From Acidobacteria bacterium Mor1 (GTDB lineage Bacteria; Acidobacteriota; Polarisedimenticolia; Polarisedimenticolales; Polarisedimenticolaceae), in contig CP011806.1 of NCBI GenBank assembly GCA_001664505.1, forward strand, positions 4,591,835 through 4,643,577: a stretch of 51,743 nucleotides of DNA. Reading direction: 5' to 3'. The position numbers and the translations under genes were made by a program. Of this stretch, positions 24,076 through 32,061 are shown piece after piece. The notes under the pieces were generated by a model. That model was not told the DNA's origin. It was given only the letters and a program-made list of their open reading frames with translations, and made no database searches. Numbering within the stretch: the stretch's first letter is position 1; each line of letters starts with the position of its first letter.

Positions 24076-24124
24076 CCCTTCGACGCACTCGCTCCCTTCG
24101 ACTCGCTTGCGCTCGCTCAGGGCA
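24076..24124. repeat. CCCTTCGAC...CTCAGGGC dispersed palindromic repeat
   Basis: A near-complete copy (24094-24124) of a semi-palindromic element, beginning CCCTTCGACTCGC and ending GCTCGCTCAGGGCA, follows a truncated copy (24076-24093). It fills the gap between convergent genes. A second cluster occurs at 28078-28157. It resembles REP-like short palindromes seen scattered in bacterial intergenic DNA. Confidence 0.75.
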
Positions 24125-24137
24125 CGCAGGGGGCAGG

Positions 24138-24722
24138 CTAACGACTACGGAGATCCATCAGGACGGTCTTGACGACCGCCTTGAGCGTTTCGAACACGCC
24201 GACACCCTTGGGCGCGATCGCCTCGAACACCTGTTCGTCACGGAACTGCAGCGCCTTGGTCAACTCGTCGGCGGGCATCGCACCGGCGAGGTCCCGCTTG
24301 TTGAGCTGCAGCACGTAGGGGATCTTCATCGGATCGAAGCCGTTCTCGACCAGGTTTTCCTTGAGGTTCTCGAGGGACTCCAGGTTGGCGTCGTAGCGCG
24401 CTTCCTGGGAGTCGGCGACGAACACCAGTCCGTCGGCACCCTTGAGGATCAGCTTGCGCGAGGCGTCGTAGAACACCTGCCCCGGCACCGTGTAGAGGTG
24501 GAAGCGGGTGCGGAAGCCGCGAATGCTGCCCAGTTCCAGCGGCATGAAGTCGAAGAACAGCGTGCGTTCGGACTCGGTGGCAAGCGAAATCAGCTTGCCC
24601 TTGGAGTCGTTCTGCGTCTTCTCGTAGATGTACTGGATGTTGGTGGTCTTACCACCCAACCCCGGGCCGTAGTAGACGATCTTGCAGTTGATCTCGCGGG
24701 CGGCGTAGTTGATGAAGGTCAT
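24138..24722 (-). CDS. mglA: MglA-type small Ras-like GTPase
   Basis: MglA is a polarity-determining small GTPase; in Myxococcus it places motility machinery at the leading pole. The 194-residue protein matches MglA closely: [20 protein letters not shown], the P-loop [56 protein letters not shown] and the base-recognition motif LNKRD. The mglB-like partner lies just upstream with a 14-bp gap, the usual order. The presence of the pair fits a surface-motile or polarised cell, but many non-gliding bacteria also have it. Confidence 0.95.
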   Translation of the reverse strand: MTFINYAAREINCKIVYYGPGLGGKTTNIQYIYEKTQNDSKGKLISLATESERTLFFDFMPLELGSIRGFRTRFHLYTVPGQVFYDASRKLILKGADGLVFVADSQEARYDANLESLENLKENLVENGFDPMKIPYVLQLNKRDLAGAMPADELTKALQFRDEQVFEAIAPKGVGVFETLKAVVKTVLMDLRSR

Positions 24723-24736
24723 CTTGTTCCGGCCGC

Positions 24737-25231
24737 CTAGCTGAAGAGCGCGTCGATGTCTTCGTCGGTAATCTCGGCGAAGGGGGAGACGCCACCCGCC
24801 GCCGGCGTGCGCTCGGCGGCGACACGTTCGGCGATCTCTTCGAGGATCGGGGTCAGTTCGGCGGTTGCCTTCTTGACCCGCAACCGGACAAGGCCCAGCG
24901 AGGAGCGCTCGTCGAAGCGCACCAGCAGCACGGTCTTGCCGCCGACCACGTTGATGTGCAGGTTGTCCCGCTCACCTTCGTGGAACAGGATCGAGAACTC
25001 TCGTTCGCCGATCAGTTGGGCCAGGCCGTCGGTGGCGGCCACGTTGCCGGCGGTCAGCGAGGCCAGCGAGGTCGGGTCGACCCCGTCGAGCTCGCCGGAG
25101 CGGGCCAGTTGCTGTCCGTTCTTGTCGATGAGGAACGTCAGCTTGGCGTTGGACTCTTGCCGCAGCCGGTCGAGGATCTGCACGAACCGGGTGTGGTCTT
25201 GTTCCAGGATTACCAGGTCGGGCGAAGCCAT
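24737..25231 (-). CDS. mglB: MglB-type roadblock/LC7 protein, GAP partner of MglA
   Basis: The 164-residue protein has a roadblock/LC7 domain: [40 protein letters not shown], then [20 protein letters not shown]. The C-terminal extension has a helix ([20 protein letters not shown]) and an acidic tail ([14 protein letters not shown]). MglB homodimers stimulate MglA GTP hydrolysis at the lagging pole. Co-transcription with mglA is clear from the 14-bp gap. A perfect 14-bp palindrome lies about 33 bp upstream of its ATG. Confidence 0.93.
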   Translation of the reverse strand: MASPDLVILEQDHTRFVQILDRLRQESNAKLTFLIDKNGQQLARSGELDGVDPTSLASLTAGNVAATDGLAQLIGEREFSILFHEGERDNLHINVVGGKTVLLVRFDERSSLGLVRLRVKKATAELTPILEEIAERVAAERTPAAGGVSPFAEITDEDIDALFS

Positions 25232-25264
25232 CGGTTGCGGGCAGCCTCCAGTGTTCTCGAGCCG

Positions 25265-25278
25265 AATACGCGCGTATT
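25265..25278. promoter_or_regulatory. Perfect 14-bp palindrome upstream of mglB
   Basis: AATACGCGCGTATT reads identically on both strands and ends about 33 bp from the mglB start. Its place between recR and mglB suggests an operator for a dimeric regulator of the mglBA pair. Confidence 0.45.
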
Positions 25279-25355
25279 TCCAGCCGGGCCGGGACCGGGT
25301 CCCTGGCCGAACGGGTCGCTAATGTAACGCCCTGGCTCGCCGGGGGGCAAGTTGT

Positions 25356-25387
25356 CCCGAAACGGGCAAAAATTGCCGGATTTCGGG
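25356..25387 (-). terminator. Hairpin downstream of recR
   Basis: CCCGAAA (25356-25362) pairs with TTTCGGG (25381-25387), enclosing a second stem GGCAA/TTGCC with an AAA loop. It begins 16 bp after the recR stop on the minus strand. No clear U run follows, so it may be a terminator or an mRNA-stabilising end. Confidence 0.55.
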
Positions 25388-25402
25388 GTTCTGAGCCGGG
25401 GG

Positions 25403-26002
25403 TCAGTACTCCCGCCGGCCCTCGAAAGCGCGCTGGAGGGTCAGATCGTCGGTGAATTCCAGGTCGCCCCCGGCGGGCAGGCCCTGGGCCAGGCGCGAGA
25501 CCTTCACGCCGGTCGGCTGGAGCATCCGGGCCAGATAGACCGCGGTGGCCTCACCCTCGACGTTGGGGTTTGTCGCCAGGATGACCTCGGTAAGCTCCTC
25601 CCGGCCGGCGCGGTCCAGCAACTCCTGGGCGCGAATGTCGCCGGGGCCGATATCCCGCAAGGGAGATAGGGCCCCACCCAGGACGTGGTAAAGCCCCCGG
25701 TAGGATCCGGTCCGTTCGAAGGAGACCAGGTTGACCGCCTCCTCGACCACGCAGATGACGCTGCGGTCCCGCCGGGCATCCTGGCAGACCGGGCAGCGCT
25801 CTTCCTCGGCGTAGTTGAAGCACTCCTCGCAGACCTTGATCCGGTCCTTGAGGTCCAGCAGCGCCTGGGCCAGATCGCGGACCTCGTCGGCCGGCGCCTG
25901 GAGCAGATGGAAAGCCAGCCGCTGGGCGGTCTTGCGCCCGACGCTGGGCAGCTTGCCCAGTTCGGCGATGACCCGTTCCAGCGGGGCGGCCAGCAGGCTC
26001 AC
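25403..26002 (-). CDS. recR: Recombination mediator RecR
   Basis: RecR acts with RecO and RecF to load RecA at gaps. The 199-residue protein has the full domain order: a helix-hairpin-helix (LPSVGRKTAQRLAFHLL), a Cys4 zinc motif (CEECFNYAEEERCPVC), a Toprim domain (SVICVVEEAVNLVSFERTGS), and the C-terminal Walker-B-like region (VILATNPNVEGEATAVYLAR, GVKVSRLAQGLPAGGDLEF). GTG at 26002 is the start. It follows ybaB by 7 bp; dnaX-ybaB-recR is a widespread conserved order. Confidence 0.97.
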   Translation of the reverse strand: MSLLAAPLERVIAELGKLPSVGRKTAQRLAFHLLQAPADEVRDLAQALLDLKDRIKVCEECFNYAEEERCPVCQDARRDRSVICVVEEAVNLVSFERTGSYRGLYHVLGGALSPLRDIGPGDIRAQELLDRAGREELTEVILATNPNVEGEATAVYLARMLQPTGVKVSRLAQGLPAGGDLEFTDDLTLQRAFEGRREY

Positions 26003-26009
26003 GGTTTTA

Positions 26010-26309
26010 CTAGCCCAGGCCGGGGATGTTCATGCCGCCGGTCATGCCCTGGGTCAGTTCGGCCAGCTTCTCGTCGACCTTGCGGCCGCACTCGTTGACC
26101 GCGGCCACCACCAGATCTTCCATCATCTCGGGATCGTCAGGGGTGATCGCGTCCTCGGTCAGCTTGACCGAGAGCAGCTCCTTCTTGCCGTTCATCCGGG
26201 CGGTGACCACGCCGCCCCCGGCGGTGGCCTCGACTTCCAGCGCGTCCATCTCCGCCTGGAGCTTGGTCTGCATCTTCTGGAAGTTCTTCATCATTTTGCC
26301 GATGTTCAT
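26010..26309 (-). CDS. ybaB: YbaB/EbfC-family nucleoid-associated protein
   Basis: This small dimeric DNA-binding protein has 99 residues from ATG 26309; the ATG overlaps the dnaX stop as ATGA and has GGAGGAA upstream. It shows the family pattern: MNIGKMMKNFQKMQTKLQAE, VEATAGGGVVTARMNGKKEL, LTEDAITPDDPEMMEDLVVA, then helical AVNECGRKVDEKLAELTQGM and a Gly/Met-rich tail. A longer frame upstream overlaps dnaX extensively and is not family-like. The protein probably acts at the nucleoid and is linked to RecR-dependent repair by operon context. Confidence 0.96.
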   Translation of the reverse strand: MNIGKMMKNFQKMQTKLQAEMDALEVEATAGGGVVTARMNGKKELLSVKLTEDAITPDDPEMMEDLVVAAVNECGRKVDEKLAELTQGMTGGMNIPGLG

Positions 26310-28078
26310 TCGCGTTCCTCCGGTGCGTCCTGGATTGAGTCGTTCCCGGGAACGGCCAATTCCAGCGGCTTGATCTCGACGATCTGTGCTCCGAATTCGT
26401 GGAGCAATTTGGCGACCCCGGGGTCCTTGCGGGCCATCTCGATCAGCTTGCGCCGGTCGGGCGCATCGCCGCGGCCATCCCGCGGGGCCGGGGCGGCCGC
26501 CTCCCGCTCCTCGGCGGCATCGGCGGCGGTGGTTTCCACCTCGATCTTCACCCGCTGCGGCCGTTCTCCACCGGTCAGCGGCGCGGCGCACTCGGCCAGC
26601 AGGTTCTTGTTCTCCTCCCGCTCGAGCTGCCGGCGCAGCATCACCCGCTCGGCGGGCAACTCCACGGTCAGCGTACCCTCGGCGTGGACGATTCGCGAGG
26701 CGGATTCGAGGATGGCGCCGAGCATCGGCTTTTGCCGCTGTACTTCACTGAGGAGCAGCGCGTGGAAGTTGTTGCCCACGGGCCGGGCTGCCGGTGCCGG
26801 GGCTCCCGCGGAGGGGGGCGCGGCGGCCGGTGCAGGCACGGCGGGCCTCGGCGCCGGGCGGTTGTCCACCGCGGGTGCCGGGCCGGGAGCCGGCGCGCGG
26901 CGGGCCGGGTCAGCGTCTAGGGTTTTTTTTTGAGCCGGAGGCGCGGTGCCCGGGGCGCCGAGGCCGGCCAGCACGTCTTCGATCGGCCGCACGGCGCCCA
27001 GGGAGCCGAGGCGGATCATGCAGGCTTCGAACAGGAAGCGCGGGTGGGCCGAGGACTTGAGCGGGTATTCGAGTTCCGCCAGCAGTTGGAACGCCCGGGC
27101 CAGATCCTCGGACGAGAGCGGCTCCGCCGCTTCGAGCAGCGCCTTGGTCTCTTCCTCGGCGCGGGAAACCAGGCCGGCGCGGTCCGGCGCGGCCCGCAGC
27201 ATCATCACGTCCCGCAGCACGCCGATCCATTCCCCCCAGAAGTGGACCAGGTCGTGCCCTTCGTCCATCAACGCGTCGAGCACGCCGAGGAGGGCGGAAA
27301 CGTCCCGGCGGGCCAGGGCGCCGATGCTGTCCAGCAGCACCTGGGACTGCACCGCGCCGAGGACGCGCAGCACATCCTCGTCGGCGACGTCGTTGCCGCA
27401 CGAGGCCAGCACACGTTCCAGCACGGAGAGGGAGTCGCGGACCGAGCCCTCGCCGGCGCGGGCGATGCGGTGCAGCGACGGGTCGGAGATCGTGACCCCT
27501 TCGGCATCGCACAGGCGGCGCAGGTGGCCGGCGACATCCTTGACCGTGACCCGGCGGTACTCGAGGACCTGGCAGCGGGACAGGATCGTCGGCAGCAGCT
27601 TCTGGATCTCGGTGGTGGCCAGCAGGAACACCACCCGCGGCGGCGGCTCTTCCAGGGTCTTGAGCAGCGCGTTGAATGCCGCCTTGGACAGCATGTGGGC
27701 TTCGTCGATGATCAGCAGCTTGTAGCGGTCGCGCACCGGCGGGTAGGCGATGACCTCCTGCAGTTCGCGGATGTCATCGACACCGGTACGGGATGCGGCG
27801 TCGATCTCGAGCACGTCCAGGGCGCGGCTCTCGGCGATCTCGGTGCAGGGGACGCACTCGTTGCAGGGGGTGGGCGTCGGGCCCTTTTCGCAGTTGAGGC
27901 AGCGGGCCAGGATGCGGGCCGCCGAGGTCTTCCCGGTTCCGCGCAGGCCGGCGAAGATGTAGGCGTGGGCGATCCGGTCGGACTGGATCGCGTTGGTCAG
28001 GATCCGCGCGATGTGGGGCTGGCCGACGAGTTCTTCGAAGGTCGTCGGGCGCCACTTGCGAGCCAGAACCTGATACAC
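26306..28078 (-). CDS. dnaX: DNA polymerase III subunit tau (with predicted gamma form by slippage)
   Basis: DnaX is the clamp-loader ATPase. The 590-residue protein starts at GTG 28078: MYQVLARKWRPTTFEELVGQ, P-loop GLRGTGKTS, zinc module (CLNCEKGPTPTPCNECVPC), Walker B LLIIDEAHML, sensor 1 LLATTE and the SRC motif. Domain III ends near residue 365, followed by a Pro/Ala-rich linker and the tau-specific C-terminus. At codons 382-384 the coding strand has nine consecutive A (26923-26931). Insertion or loss of one A leads to a stop within a few codons (TGA or TAG), so a gamma-like product of about 385 residues is expected. Upstream repeats abut the start codon. Confidence 0.95.
   Translation of the reverse strand: MYQVLARKWRPTTFEELVGQPHIARILTNAIQSDRIAHAYIFAGLRGTGKTSAARILARCLNCEKGPTPTPCNECVPCTEIAESRALDVLEIDAASRTGVDDIRELQEVIAYPPVRDRYKLLIIDEAHMLSKAAFNALLKTLEEPPPRVVFLLATTEIQKLLPTILSRCQVLEYRRVTVKDVAGHLRRLCDAEGVTISDPSLHRIARAGEGSVRDSLSVLERVLASCGNDVADEDVLRVLGAVQSQVLLDSIGALARRDVSALLGVLDALMDEGHDLVHFWGEWIGVLRDVMMLRAAPDRAGLVSRAEEETKALLEAAEPLSSEDLARAFQLLAELEYPLKSSAHPRFLFEACMIRLGSLGAVRPIEDVLAGLGAPGTAPPAQKKTLDADPARRAPAPGPAPAVDNRPAPRPAVPAPAAAPPSAGAPAPAARPVGNNFHALLLSEVQRQKPMLGAILESASRIVHAEGTLTVELPAERVMLRRQLEREENKNLLAECAAPLTGGERPQRVKIEVETTAADAAEEREAAAPAPRDGRGDAPDRRKLIEMARKDPGVAKLLHEFGAQIVEIKPLELAVPGNDSIQDAPEERE
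26923..26931 (-). promoter_or_regulatory. A9 slippage site in dnaX
   Basis: The coding strand reads CAA AAA AAA ACC CTA. One extra A gives CAA AAA AAA AAC CCT AGA CGC TGA; one fewer gives CAA AAA AAA CCC TAG. Both shifted frames stop at once, at the junction of domain III and the linker. Thermus dnaX uses a run of nine A for transcriptional slippage in the same place. Confidence 0.75.
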
Positions 28079-28157
28079 CCTTCGACTCCCCCTCGCTGCG
28101 CTCGGGGTCGCTCAGGGCAGGCCCTTCGACATTCGGCTCAGGGCAAGCTCTTTCGAC
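28078..28157. repeat. Cluster of CCCTTCGAC...CTCAGGGC repeats abutting dnaX start
   Basis: One full unit (28078-28119), a shorter unit (28122-28145) and a fragment (28148-28157) match the element at 24076-24124. The first unit starts at the first base of the dnaX GTG codon, and on the minus strand its GGGGGAG and AAGGG sequences lie where the ribosome site should be. Confidence 0.75.
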
Positions 28158-28233
28158 CCGTGGCGATAACCCCTGGGAAGGAATGCTCCGGCAACCCGCC
28201 CGCCCGCGAGCCGCCGGAGCCTCCAACTCTGAT

Positions 28234-28336
28234 GGGACTCGAGTGGACCTGCGGCACCTGCGGCGACCCGCTTACCGTTGCTCCCTTCCGGGCCTGGCGG
28301 GGTTCACGGAACCGCAGTGCACAGGGCTCGAGCCCC
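28234..28336 (-). ncRNA. ffs: Signal recognition particle RNA (small bacterial type)
   Basis: The minus strand contains the universal SRP core GCCAGGCCCGGAAGGGAGCA with the GGAA tetraloop, followed by ACGGTAAGC and the matching descending strand. The ends pair as GGGGCTCGAG with CTCGAGTCCC, giving a single ~103-nt hairpin of the 4.5S type without an Alu domain. It lies upstream of dnaX on the same strand, a common genomic position for ffs. Boundaries are set from terminal pairing and may be off by a few bases. Confidence 0.92.
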
Positions 28337-28381
28337 ATAACTTCTCATCGACCTTTTCGATCGGTCCGGATCGCTCGGAAG

Positions 28382-28469
<88 letters not shown>

Positions 28470-28506
28470 GTGGCTAGCCTCCTGCGAACCGAACCTCTGC
28501 AATGTT

Positions 28507-28597
28507 TGGCGGAGAGGGAGGGATTCGAACCCTCGTGCCTGTTGCCAGACAAGACGCTTTCGAGGCGCCCCCGTTATGACCACTTCGGTACCTCTCC
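28507..28597 (-). tRNA. tRNA-Ser(CGA)
   Basis: This class II tRNA has the same acceptor stem (GGAGAGG/CCTCTCC) as its neighbour, anticodon loop CTCGAAA with anticodon CGA, a long variable arm, T-loop GTTCGAATC and an encoded CCA. It reads UCG. The tandem with tRNA-Ser(GGA) and the shared acceptor and T-arm suggest an old duplication. Confidence 0.95.
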
Positions 28598-28611
28598 GTA
28601 CTTAAACTTAT

Positions 28612-29106
28612 CTATGCCCCCCGGTGGACCGCGCAGGCCGCCGGTTCGGCCTCCTCCCGCCGTTCGCGGAAGAAGTCGACCAGCATCTCCGAGGCCGGCT
28701 CCGAAAGTACGCCGCCGATCACCACGAAGCGATGGTTGAATTGCGTTCCGGCCTCGCGCAGCGCCTCGAGCTTCGAGGTGCCCCCGGCCTTGGGGTCGTG
28801 GGCACCGAAGACCACCGTTTGCACCCGGGCGTGAATCATCGCTCCCAGGCACATCAGGCAGGGTTCGACGGTGCAGTACATCGTCGAGCCGACCAGTCGG
28901 TAGTTGCCGATGTTGCGTGCCGCGTCGCGCAAGGCCACGACCTCGGCATGGGCGGTGGGGTCGACGTCGCCAACCGAACGGTTGCGACCCCGGCCGACGA
29001 TGCGGCCGTCGAGGGTCAGAAGCGCGCCGACCGGAACCTCACCGGCGCTCCGGGCTTCGGCGGCCAGCTCGAGGGCCAAACGCATGTAATCCTCGTGCTG
29101 GTTCAT
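28612..29106 (-). CDS. tadA: tRNA-specific adenosine deaminase TadA
   Basis: TadA converts A34 of tRNA-Arg(ACG) to inosine. The 164-residue protein has the zinc deaminase motifs HAEV and PCLMC, the N-terminal MRLALELAAEARSAGEVPVG and GRGRNR, and YRLVGSTMYCTVEP. All catalytic residues are present: His and Glu in HAE and the two Cys in PCxxC. It is flanked on the same strand by its predicted substrate, tRNA-Arg(ACG), 37 bp upstream, and by tRNA-Ser(CGA) downstream. Cytosolic. Confidence 0.96.
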   Translation of the reverse strand: MNQHEDYMRLALELAAEARSAGEVPVGALLTLDGRIVGRGRNRSVGDVDPTAHAEVVALRDAARNIGNYRLVGSTMYCTVEPCLMCLGAMIHARVQTVVFGAHDPKAGGTSKLEALREAGTQFNHRFVVIGGVLSEPASEMLVDFFRERREEAEPAACAVHRGA

Positions 29107-29142
29107 CGCCCGCTCGTAAACCCGTGACCCGAGACCCTTTAG

Positions 29143-29219
29143 TGGTCGGACCGGAGGGACTCGAACCCCCGACCTACTGGTTCGTAGCCAGTCGCTCTAT
29201 CCAGCTGAGCTACGGTCCG
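29143..29219 (-). tRNA. tRNA-Arg(ACG)
   Basis: The 77-nt sequence folds with acceptor CGGACCG/CGGTCCG, D-arm GCTCAGCTGGATAGAGC, anticodon stem ACTGG/CCAGT enclosing CTACGAA with anticodon ACG, T-arm GGGGGTTCGAGTCCC, discriminator A and an encoded CCA. ACG needs A34-to-I editing by TadA, which is encoded next. Confidence 0.97.
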
Positions 29220-29440
29220 ACGGCTGTCTGGAAGCCGAAAAAGCTTGCGTTTTCCCGACCCCGTTCAAGCAAACCCGGATGGTAGCTCCGTTGCCCGGAA
29301 GTGTCAATGAACGGGCGGTTTCGGGGCCTGAGGACACTCCGGAGTCCGGGGCTCGCGGGTGCGGTGCAGCAGGAGTGGGAGCCCCTGCGCCCGGTGAGCG
29401 TCCTGCCAACCTACTCTCGGAGCAGAAAACGGGAGGCTTC

Positions 29441-31210
29441 ATGGCGATTCTCTCACGACGGTTCACCGCGGCGTGCCTGCTGATCTGCCTGTTCGGTGCG
29501 CCATCTCAGGAACTGCATTCGACGGCGAGGGTCGTGGCGCAATGCCCGGTCGAGGCGCTGCTCGGAGATCCCGGCGCCGGACCGTTGCTGGCGAGCAAGG
29601 CCTACCGGCTGCTGCTGGAAGGGGGGCTCGAGGAACGGCTCGATCTGCTCGACAGCTGCGATCTGTCCGATACGGAAACTCCTCCCGAGGTGATCTCGGC
29701 CTTCGTTCGCTACGTCGAGGACGAACCGGACTTCCGGCGCGTTACCCGTGTCGCCCAGTGGCACCACCTCGAAGAGGGTTGGGAGCTCCTGATCGAGAAA
29801 CTGATGGCCCATCCCTCGGCCTCGGTGCGTGCCAACGCCTATCACTTCGATTCGGAGTCTCCCGAGGCGCAGGCGTTGCTGGAGCAGGCGTGGGAGCGGG
29901 AGACGGTTCCGTGGGCCCGGGCCGAGCTGCTGCAAGCTCTCGGCTATACCGACAGCGAGGTTCACGTCGAGCCGTGCCTCGCCCTGGTCGCCGACCCCGA
30001 TCCGGCGCTGGCCCTCGCCGCGGTGGAGTGTGTCGGGAACTACGGCCCCGACGGCGGGGCGGCGGCGTTGATTCGCCAGCTCGAGGCGGATCGCGGCCTG
30101 CGCCCGGCCTTGCTGTGGGCCATCGATCGTTGGGTTCAGGCCCGCAAGGAAGTCGATATCCCGGATCGGTTGAGAATCGAGGCGCTCTGGGATGTGGTCG
30201 AAGAGAGCGAACGTGGACAGATGCTCCGGGCGCTGGCGCGTCTCGGCTCTCCCAGGGCGAGAGCGAAGCTGGAGCAGATGCTTCGGGATGAGGACGAGGA
30301 GACCGTCAGTCAAGCGCTCTCCGTGGTCGCGGTCTGGCCGGACGATGCCTTCGCGGACACGTTGATCGGCATGGCTACCGAGGGGCCCCGATCGATTCGC
30401 CGGCACGCGATCGACGTGCTGGGAAGGCAGCCCTCTCCCGAGGTAGAGGAGTGGCTCCGCAACGTTCTGTTGTCGTCGCAAGATGCGCGGATCCGGATGG
30501 CGGCACTCTCGAGTCTCTCCGGCTATCAGGCTGCAGCCGAAGCCTGCCGGCAGGCGGACGACCCGGCGCAGTGCGGCGTGGAGTTCTACGCGGCGCGCCC
30601 TCAGGTGAAGGCACTCCTCGAAAGGGTCGCCACCGGAGACTCACCGGAAAGACTGCGAGAACAGGCCCGGTACACCCTGGAGTTGATGTCGAGTGGACAC
30701 GTCGGTTGGGCCTTTCTCGGTGTCCCGTTCTCTTCATTGTCGGTTCAGATCCAGCTACGCGAAGATCTCGCCGCATCCTCGTTTCGTTGTCAGCCCGAGC
30801 CGGGCCTGCTGCATCAGGTGCCTGCCTATCGTCTCTCGGCGGGCGGGAGGCTGGGTATCTACGGGCGCTACCACGACGGGCGCCGAACCTGGTTCGTGAT
30901 TCACTACGGGCCCGAGGGGAATCCCTGCTACGTGCCCGAAGAGGACGTGCAGGTCGTGTTGGGCGGCTCCGGGGCCGACTACCCCGGCTTGACCTGGTCC
31001 GGCACCGAGTTCGATTTGCCCGTGCGCCTGCTCACCGACGACCGGGTAAGTGCGGCGCTTGGGGACGGCCGGCTCACGCTTTTCGATCGGGATGGGGACA
31101 TCGTCGGGGTGCGGATCGAGGGGGCCGGGGAGGAGGCTCTCCTGAGCACCGACGTGATCCATCCTCCGGTCATGGGCAAGCTCCGCCACGCGCTGAATCC
31201 CGAGCGCTAG
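29441..31210 (+). CDS. Secreted HEAT-repeat protein, unknown function
   Basis: The start is ATG 29441, preceded by GGGAGG and followed by a signal peptide (MAILSRRFTAACLLICLFGA); the frame is open to 29279 but without coding character there. The mature protein of about 565 residues contains successive HEAT/armadillo-like helical pairs (for example LLEQAWERETVPWARAELLQ, RIEALWDVVEESERGQMLRA, SPRARAKLEQMLRDEDEETV, SPEVEEWLRNVLLSSQDARI). A beta-rich C-terminal domain of about 140 residues follows (GRLGIYGRYHDGRRTWFVIH). It is likely a periplasmic scaffold. Function is unknown. Confidence 0.8.
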   Translation: MAILSRRFTAACLLICLFGAPSQELHSTARVVAQCPVEALLGDPGAGPLLASKAYRLLLEGGLEERLDLLDSCDLSDTETPPEVISAFVRYVEDEPDFRRVTRVAQWHHLEEGWELLIEKLMAHPSASVRANAYHFDSESPEAQALLEQAWERETVPWARAELLQALGYTDSEVHVEPCLALVADPDPALALAAVECVGNYGPDGGAAALIRQLEADRGLRPALLWAIDRWVQARKEVDIPDRLRIEALWDVVEESERGQMLRALARLGSPRARAKLEQMLRDEDEETVSQALSVVAVWPDDAFADTLIGMATEGPRSIRRHAIDVLGRQPSPEVEEWLRNVLLSSQDARIRMAALSSLSGYQAAAEACRQADDPAQCGVEFYAARPQVKALLERVATGDSPERLREQARYTLELMSSGHVGWAFLGVPFSSLSVQIQLREDLAASSFRCQPEPGLLHQVPAYRLSAGGRLGIYGRYHDGRRTWFVIHYGPEGNPCYVPEEDVQVVLGGSGADYPGLTWSGTEFDLPVRLLTDDRVSAALGDGRLTLFDRDGDIVGVRIEGAGEEALLSTDVIHPPVMGKLRHALNPER

Positions 31211-31260
31211 ACCCTCGCGAAACCCCGTTTTCCGCCTGTTTCCCGGCAATCGGGCAACAT

Positions 31261-31289
31261 TTGCATCCCCCTGGACCGGACCCTATATT
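31261..31289 (+). promoter_or_regulatory. Candidate sigma70 promoter of the second HTH-receiver gene
   Basis: TTGCAT (31261-31266), a 17-bp spacer and TATATT (31284-31289, five of six matches) lie about 57 bp upstream of ATG 31346. The -35 match is only partial. Confidence 0.5.
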
Positions 31290-31345
31290 CCAGCCCCGCG
31301 AAACCCCGGAAAAACCTGAAATTCCGCAAGGGTGCAGGGAGTGCA

Positions 31346-31969
31346 ATGGGAAGCGAACGTGAAAATGGCAGGCATTTCTTTACCACCTCGGAGGTCGCTC
31401 GCTACTGCGCGGTGACCAATGACGGTGTGCTCAAGTGGATCAAGTCCGGCAAGCTGCGGGCCTTCTCCACACCCGGCGGTCACTACCGGATCAGCGCCGA
31501 GGATTTCCGGGCATTCCTCGAGGAATACGAGATCCCGATCGACGAGGCGTTCTTCCAGGGCGACCAGCGGGCGCGTACGGTCCTCGTGGTCGACGACGAG
31601 CCGGACATCCGTGAGATCGTCCGCCGTCTGCTGCAGGAGATCGAGCCCGATCTCAAGATCGAGGAAGCGGTCGACGGGTACGAGGCCGGCATCAAGATCG
31701 GTCAGATGCGTCCCGACCTGGTGATCATGGACGTCATGATGCCGCGGGTCGACGGTCTGTCCCTCTGCAAGTCGGTGCGGGAAAACCCGGAGATGCGCGG
31801 CGTCAAGATCCTCGCGATCACCGCCTTCCCCGAGCAGGACAACGTCAAGAAGATGTACGACGCCGGGGCCGACCTTTGCCTGATCAAGCCCCTGCAGTTC
31901 GAGCACTTCCGCCTGGAGGTGATTCGACTGCTCAACGAGGCGACCCGCGACCAGGCCGCCAACGCCTAG
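31346..31969 (+). CDS. HTH-receiver regulator, paralogue of the protein at 15409
   Basis: This 207-residue protein has an N-terminal excisionase/MerR-like HTH (FFTTSEVARYCAVTNDGVLK, LRAFSTPGGHYRISAEDF) followed by a receiver domain. The receiver has VVDDEPDIRE, phosphoacceptor Asp 129 in IMDVMMPRVDG, and CLIKPLQFEH with the conserved Lys. Domain order and the TPGGH(Y/R)RI motif match the protein at 15409-16029. It is an orphan with no adjacent kinase. Position at the left border of the polysaccharide locus suggests it may regulate that locus, but this is inference. Confidence 0.9.
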   Translation: MGSERENGRHFFTTSEVARYCAVTNDGVLKWIKSGKLRAFSTPGGHYRISAEDFRAFLEEYEIPIDEAFFQGDQRARTVLVVDDEPDIREIVRRLLQEIEPDLKIEEAVDGYEAGIKIGQMRPDLVIMDVMMPRVDGLSLCKSVRENPEMRGVKILAITAFPEQDNVKKMYDAGADLCLIKPLQFEHFRLEVIRLLNEATRDQAANA

Positions 31970-31984
31970 CTAGTCCGAGATTCG

Positions 31985-32014
31985 CGCCCGGCGCCTCGGA
32001 TGGGGCGTCGGGCG
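31985..32014. terminator. Probable hairpin between convergent genes
   Basis: CGCCCGGCGCC (31985-31995) pairs with GGCGTCGGGCG (32004-32014) with one mismatch and an 8-base loop. It lies 15 bp after the HTH-receiver stop. There is no T tract, so termination strength is uncertain. Confidence 0.5.
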
Positions 32015-32061
32015 TGTGCGCCTCTCCCCCTCTCGAGCGACACGGCGTTCCCGCCGCGCTC

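Noticed and set aside
22986-24740. A 584-codon plus-strand frame spanning rplU, the DUF218 gene and mglA
   Set aside because: It crosses three well-supported genes on both strands and has no family-like content.
26923-26931. Sequencing error in the dnaX A9 run
   Set aside because: The frame is intact through the run and continues into a family-like tau tail, so no correction is needed. The run is better explained as a slippage site.
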